From Streptomyces exfoliatus (GTDB lineage: Bacteria > Actinomycetota > Actinomycetes > Streptomycetales > Streptomycetaceae), in NCBI RefSeq assembly GCF_000725545.1, contig NZ_JNZP01000002.1:326962-390961 (forward strand): a stretch of DNA of 64,000 nt. Direction: 5' to 3'. A program made the translations under genes and the position numbers. The notes below the pieces were generated by a model that had not been told where the DNA came from, ran no database searches, and worked only from the letters and a program-made list of their open reading frames with translations. The stretch's first letter is position 1; each line of letters opens with the position of its first letter. Of this stretch, positions 60,588 through 64,000 are shown in pieces.

Positions 60588-63083
60588 TCAGTTGCCCGCG
60601 CTGTCGACCACCGCGGCCCACTCGTCGAGCAGGGCCTGTGCGGAGGCGTCGTCGGGCCCCTCCGCCCACAGATGGGTGACGGCCTCCGCGGGGTCGGGCA
60701 GCACCATCACCCACCGCCCGTCGGCCTCGACCACGCGCACGCCGTCGGTGGTGTCCACGGAGCGGCTGCCCGCCGCCTCGACCACTCGGCGCATCACGAG
60801 ACCCTTGACGGCCCACGGGGTCGCGATGTCCCTCTTGAGGACGTGCGCCCGCGGAATCCGCGCGTCGATCTGGCTCAGCGTGAGCTGGGTCCGCGCGACG
60901 AGCCCGATGAGCCGCACGAAGGCGGCGGCACCGTCGAAGACGCTGCTGAACTCGGGCACGATGAACCCGCCGCGCCCGTCCCCGCCGAAGATCGTCGACT
61001 CCTCGCGTCCGACCCGTGTGAGGTCGTCGGGCGAGGTGGTCGTCCACTCCACCTGGGTGCCGTGGTAGGCGGCGACCTGTTCGGCGATCCGGGTCGTGGT
61101 CACCGGCAGCGCGACCCGTCCGGAGCGCCGCTCGGCCGCCACCAGGTCGAGGAGGACCAGGAGCGCCCGGTCGTCCTCGATGATCCGCCCGCGCTCGTCC
61201 ACGAGCGAGAGCCGTTCGCCGACGGGGTCGAACCGCACCCCGAACGCCGCCCGTGCCGAGGCCACGATCTCCCCCAGTCTCACCAGGCCGGCCCGCCGGC
61301 TCTCCACCGACTCGGTGGGCCGCGACTCGTCGAGACCGGGGTTGATCGTCAGCGAGTCGACCTGGAGCCGTCCCAGCAGGCTGGGCAGCACGAGCCCGGC
61401 ACTTCCGTTGGAGGCGTCGACGACGACCTTGAGCCCTGCTTCGGCGATCCCGGTGGTGTCGACGTTCCGCAGCAACGAGCCGGTGTACGAGTCGAAGACG
61501 CTCGCCGGGAAGGAGAGGTCACCGATCTCCCCGGGGAAGGCCCGCCGGTACTCCTGCCGTGCGAACACCCGGTCGAGTTTCCGCTGCCCGCCCTGGGAGA
61601 GGTCCGCCCCGCGTTCGTCGAAGAACATGATGTCCACGGAGTCGGGCACCCCGGGCGAGGTCCGCACCATGATGCCGCCGGCACTTCCCCGGGCGGTCTG
61701 CTGCCGCGCCACAGGCAGCGGTACGTTCTCCAGGTCTCGTACGTCGATGGCACTGGCCTGCAGCGCCGAGATCACCGCCCGCTTCAGAGCCCGCGCACCG
61801 CGGGAGTGGTCGCGGGCCGTGGTGACGGTCGAGCCCTTCTTCAGGGTCGTGGCGTACGCCCCGGCGAGGCGTACGGCCAGCTCAGGGGTGATCTCCACGT
61901 TGAGGATGCCGGAGACGCCCCGGGCCCCGAAGAGATGGGCCTGACCACGGGACTCCCAGATGACCGAGGTGTTGACGAAGGCGCCGGCCTCGATCGTCTT
62001 GAACGGGTAGACCCGCACGTTGCCCTGCACGATCGATTCCTCACCGACCAGGCACTCGTCCCCGATGACGGCTCCGTCCTCGATCCGGGCGGCCCGCATG
62101 ATGTCGGTGTTCTTGCCGATCACGCAGCCGCGCAGATTGCTCTGCGGACCGATGTAGACGTTGTCGTGGACGACGGCCTTGTGCAGGAAGGCGCCGCTCT
62201 TGACGACCACGTTGGAGCCGACGACGGTGTGCTCACGGATCTCGGCACCGGCTTCGACCTTGGCGTAGTCGCCGATGTAGAGCGGCCCGCGGAGCACGGC
62301 GTCGTGGTGCACCTCGGCCCCTTCGGCGACCCACACGCCGGGCGAGATCTCGAAGCCGTCGATGTCGACCTGGACCTTGCCCTCCAGGACGTCCGCCTGG
62401 GCCTTCACATAGCTCTCGTGGGTGCCCACGTCCTCCCAGTAGCCCTCGGCGACATAGCCGTAGATCGGCTTGCCTTCCTTCATGAGCTGCGGGAACACAT
62501 CACCCGACCAGTCGACCGGAACATCCGCCTCGACGTAGTCGAAGACCTCGGGCTCCATCACGTAGATGCCCGTGTTCACGGTGTCAGAGAAGACCTGGCC
62601 CCACGTGGGCTTCTCCAGGAAGCGCTCCACCTTCCCCTCTTCGTCGACGATCGTGATGCCGAATTCCAGTGGATTCGGCACCCGGGCGAGGCAGACCGTG
62701 ACGAGGGCGCCCTTCTCCTTGTGGAAGGCGATGAGATCGGTGAGATCGAAATCGGTGAGCGCGTCCCCCGAAATGACGAGAAAGGCGTCGTCCTTCAACG
62801 CTTCCTCGGCGTTCTTCACACTGCCCGCTGTACCGAGCGGCTTCTCCTCGTTGGCATACGTGAGCTCCATCCCGAGCTCCTCGCCGTCGCCGAAGTAGTT
62901 CCTGACGAGAGAGGCGAGAAACTGCACGGTGACGACGGTCTCGTTGAGACCGTGCCTCTTGAGCAGTCGTAGGACGTGCTCCATGATCGGCCGGTTCACC
63001 ACCGGCAGTAGAGGCTTGGGCATGCTCGAGGTCATGGGGCGAAGTCGAGTTCCTTCGCCACCGGCCATCACGACGGCCTTCAT
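60588..63083 (-). CDS. Fused mannose-1-phosphate guanylyltransferase-like/phosphomannomutase-like protein
   Basis: An 831-residue cytosolic fusion. Residues 1-230 are an NDP-sugar pyrophosphorylase ([20 protein letters not shown] with [40 protein letters not shown]), followed by a left-handed beta-helix of hexapeptide repeats (about 250-360). The rest resembles a phosphomannomutase whose key motifs are degenerate: [13 protein letters not shown] replaces [14 protein letters not shown] replaces the metal-binding DGDADR, and LPDPAEAV replaces RPSGTEP. It may make GDP-mannose for glycan or envelope lipid synthesis; the mutase half is probably regulatory or inactive. A strict operon with pgsA is likely. 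Confidence 0.86.
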   Translation of the reverse strand: MKAVVMAGGEGTRLRPMTSSMPKPLLPVVNRPIMEHVLRLLKRHGLNETVVTVQFLASLVRNYFGDGEELGMELTYANEEKPLGTAGSVKNAEEALKDDAFLVISGDALTDFDLTDLIAFHKEKGALVTVCLARVPNPLEFGITIVDEEGKVERFLEKPTWGQVFSDTVNTGIYVMEPEVFDYVEADVPVDWSGDVFPQLMKEGKPIYGYVAEGYWEDVGTHESYVKAQADVLEGKVQVDIDGFEISPGVWVAEGAEVHHDAVLRGPLYIGDYAKVEAGAEIREHTVVGSNVVVKSGAFLHKAVVHDNVYIGPQSNLRGCVIGKNTDIMRAARIEDGAVIGDECLVGEESIVQGNVRVYPFKTIEAGAFVNTSVIWESRGQAHLFGARGVSGILNVEITPELAVRLAGAYATTLKKGSTVTTARDHSRGARALKRAVISALQASAIDVRDLENVPLPVARQQTARGSAGGIMVRTSPGVPDSVDIMFFDERGADLSQGGQRKLDRVFARQEYRRAFPGEIGDLSFPASVFDSYTGSLLRNVDTTGIAEAGLKVVVDASNGSAGLVLPSLLGRLQVDSLTINPGLDESRPTESVESRRAGLVRLGEIVASARAAFGVRFDPVGERLSLVDERGRIIEDDRALLVLLDLVAAERRSGRVALPVTTTRIAEQVAAYHGTQVEWTTTSPDDLTRVGREESTIFGGDGRGGFIVPEFSSVFDGAAAFVRLIGLVARTQLTLSQIDARIPRAHVLKRDIATPWAVKGLVMRRVVEAAGSRSVDTTDGVRVVEADGRWVMVLPDPAEAVTHLWAEGPDDASAQALLDEWAAVVDSAGN

Positions 63084-63199
63084 GTCGGAAGCGTCCTCCT
63101 TGAAGAGACGACGGTCCTGCCGACTTCACCTGTCCGCTCAGCGGCCCTCAGAGGTCCTCGTTGTTGCCGGCGACGCTGCTCGGCACAGGACGGACGGGC

Positions 63200-63808
63200 T
63201 CAATCGGCCGAGGTATCCGCCTTCACGAGTCGACGGACCTGGACCACGTAGAGGATCCCTGCCCACCAATACAGAGTTGTACCCCATCCGGCGAAAGCCC
63301 ATCCGAAAACTTCAGCGAGTGACGAAAGCCAACCCGTTCCGTCACTGAGAAGCAGCAACGGGAACGCGTACATCAAGTTGAATGTCGCAGCTTTGCCGAG
63401 GAAGTTCACTTGCGGCGGCGGGTAGCCGTGCCGGCGAAGGATTCCGACCATCACGAGGAGCATGGCCTCGCGCGCCAGCAGAGCGGCAGCCACCCACCAG
63501 GGCAGGATCTCCCGCCATGTGAGCCCGACCAGGGTGGACAGGATGTACAACCGGTCAGCGGCCGGGTCGAGCAGCCGGCCGAGGTTGCTGATCTGGTTCC
63601 AGCGCCTGGCCAGCTTGCCGTCGAGATAGTCGCTGACGCCGCTGAGCATCAGGACGAGAAGCGCCCAGCCATCACTCTTGGGCCCGCCGAACTCCGGCCG
63701 GAGAATCAGCCACAGAAACAGCGGCACGCCGAGGAGGCGCGCCATGCTGAGAATGTTGGGGATGGTGAGGACCCGGTCGGTCTGAACGCGAGTCTCCTGG
63801 ACCTCCAC
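63200..63808 (-). CDS. pgsA: CDP-alcohol phosphatidyltransferase (PgsA-like)
   Basis: A 202-residue inner-membrane enzyme with about six helices. The CDP-alcohol motif is complete: SDYLDGKLARRWNQISNLGR followed by LLDPAADRLY, with all acidic metal ligands. It transfers a phosphatidyl group from CDP-diacylglycerol to an alcohol such as glycerol phosphate or inositol phosphate; the position in the pgsA2-garA cluster fits a phosphatidylglycerophosphate synthase-type enzyme, but substrate cannot be decided. GTG 63808 has AGGAGG upstream. Beyond it lies the terminator of the convergently ordered rRNA operon tail. Confidence 0.87.
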   Translation of the reverse strand: MEVQETRVQTDRVLTIPNILSMARLLGVPLFLWLILRPEFGGPKSDGWALLVLMLSGVSDYLDGKLARRWNQISNLGRLLDPAADRLYILSTLVGLTWREILPWWVAAALLAREAMLLVMVGILRRHGYPPPQVNFLGKAATFNLMYAFPLLLLSDGTGWLSSLAEVFGWAFAGWGTTLYWWAGILYVVQVRRLVKADTSAD

Positions 63809-63914
63809 CCGGGGCCTCCTGCTGGGAACGTACGGACGATGCCCCCTGACCTTACCCGCAGCCACGACCCCCCCGGCACACAGGGGGCCGCCACCCGCTC
63901 CAGAACGCAAAAAT

Positions 63915-63949
63915 GCCTCAACCCCCGGACAGAGTCCGGGGGTTGAGGC
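63915..63949 (-). terminator. rRNA operon terminator
   Basis: A perfect 16-bp stem (GCCTCAACCCCCGGAC, loop AGA, GTCCGGGGGTTGAGGC) downstream of the 5S rRNA on the minus strand, followed on that strand by a T run (ATTTTTGCG). A classic intrinsic terminator. Confidence 0.93.
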
Positions 63950-63956
63950 TAAAAAT

Positions 63957-64000
63957 TGTTCGGCGGCGTCCTACTCTCCCACAGGGTCCCCCCTGCAGTA
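63957..64000 (-). rRNA. rrf: 5S rRNA, 3' part
   Basis: Read on the minus strand, the last 44 bases give TACTGCAGGGGGGACCCTG then TGGGAGAGTAGGACGCCGCC and GAACAA, which match the 3' third of Streptomyces 5S rRNA. The 5' part and the rest of the rRNA operon lie beyond the window. The exact 3' end may vary by a few bases. Confidence 0.93.

Noticed and set aside
60444..62972. Long open frame opposite the fused nucleotidyltransferase gene
   Set aside because: Antisense shadow; no domain and no ribosome binding site.

Overview
The window reads as chromosomal DNA of a Streptomyces or very close relative. GC is very high, starts are often GTG, genes are densely packed with ATGA/GTGA overlaps, and many families are typical of the genus (SARP regulator, BxlEFGA transporter/xylosidase operon, LitR/LitS-type pair, DUF6230/DUF6114 proteins, DUF5999). 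The right end runs into the 3' end of a 5S rRNA gene and its terminator, so an rRNA operon lies just beyond base 64000.

Left part (1-15.4 kb): the tail of a GAP-family membrane protein, a DUF1254 protein, and a SARP regulator divergent from a haloacetate-dehalogenase-like hydrolase. A hemicellulose block follows: a secreted GH5 mannanase with FnIII and CBM2, a divergent secreted CE4 acetylxylan esterase with CBM2, and a bxlEFG-bxlA operon (ABC importer plus GH3 glycosidase) divergent from its LacI regulator bxlR. A CebR-type palindrome and CGAAA/TTTCG-type palindromes lie in the two divergent promoter regions and plausibly tie the block into one xylan/mannan response.

15.4-27.7 kb: a fasciclin lipoprotein, then a light and redox region. 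It holds CbiZ (corrinoid amidohydrolase), a MerR regulator with a cobalamin-binding domain (LitR-like), an alpha/beta hydrolase, an ECF sigma factor (LitS-like), a photolyase and an NAD-binding/DUF2867 protein. Both litR and litS have an 11-bp direct repeat upstream, the layout expected of CarH/LitR operators. A MarR-MMPL transporter pair and a sigK-rskA sigma/anti-sigma pair follow.

27.7-49.8 kb: an accessory stretch. A tightly overlapping six-gene operon of DUF6230 secreted proteins, DUF6114 membrane proteins and one further secreted protein is divergent from a TetR regulator. Then come a signal peptidase I, an AraC regulator, a Rieske lipoprotein, an isochorismatase-like protein without its catalytic residues, PPOX flavoproteins, LysR/EamA and MocR/PPOX pairs, two more EamA transporters, a stand-alone Clp-N protein, SRPBCC, PadR, PhzF, CPBP protease, a glutamate-cysteine-ligase-like enzyme and DUF5999.

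49.9-64 kb: conserved core. It contains gcvP under a tandem glycine riboswitch, a PRC-barrel protein, a long DinB polymerase, MerR, DUF151 nuclease, FtsR-type MerR, GarA-type FHA protein, DUF881-sbp-DUF881, a fused nucleotidyltransferase/degenerate phosphomannomutase, a CDP-alcohol phosphatidyltransferase and the 5S rRNA end. This order resembles the pgsA2-garA-gcvB region of other Actinobacteria. Convergent gene pairs are often separated by strong perfect hairpins. All identifications come from reading the sequence; no database search was run.
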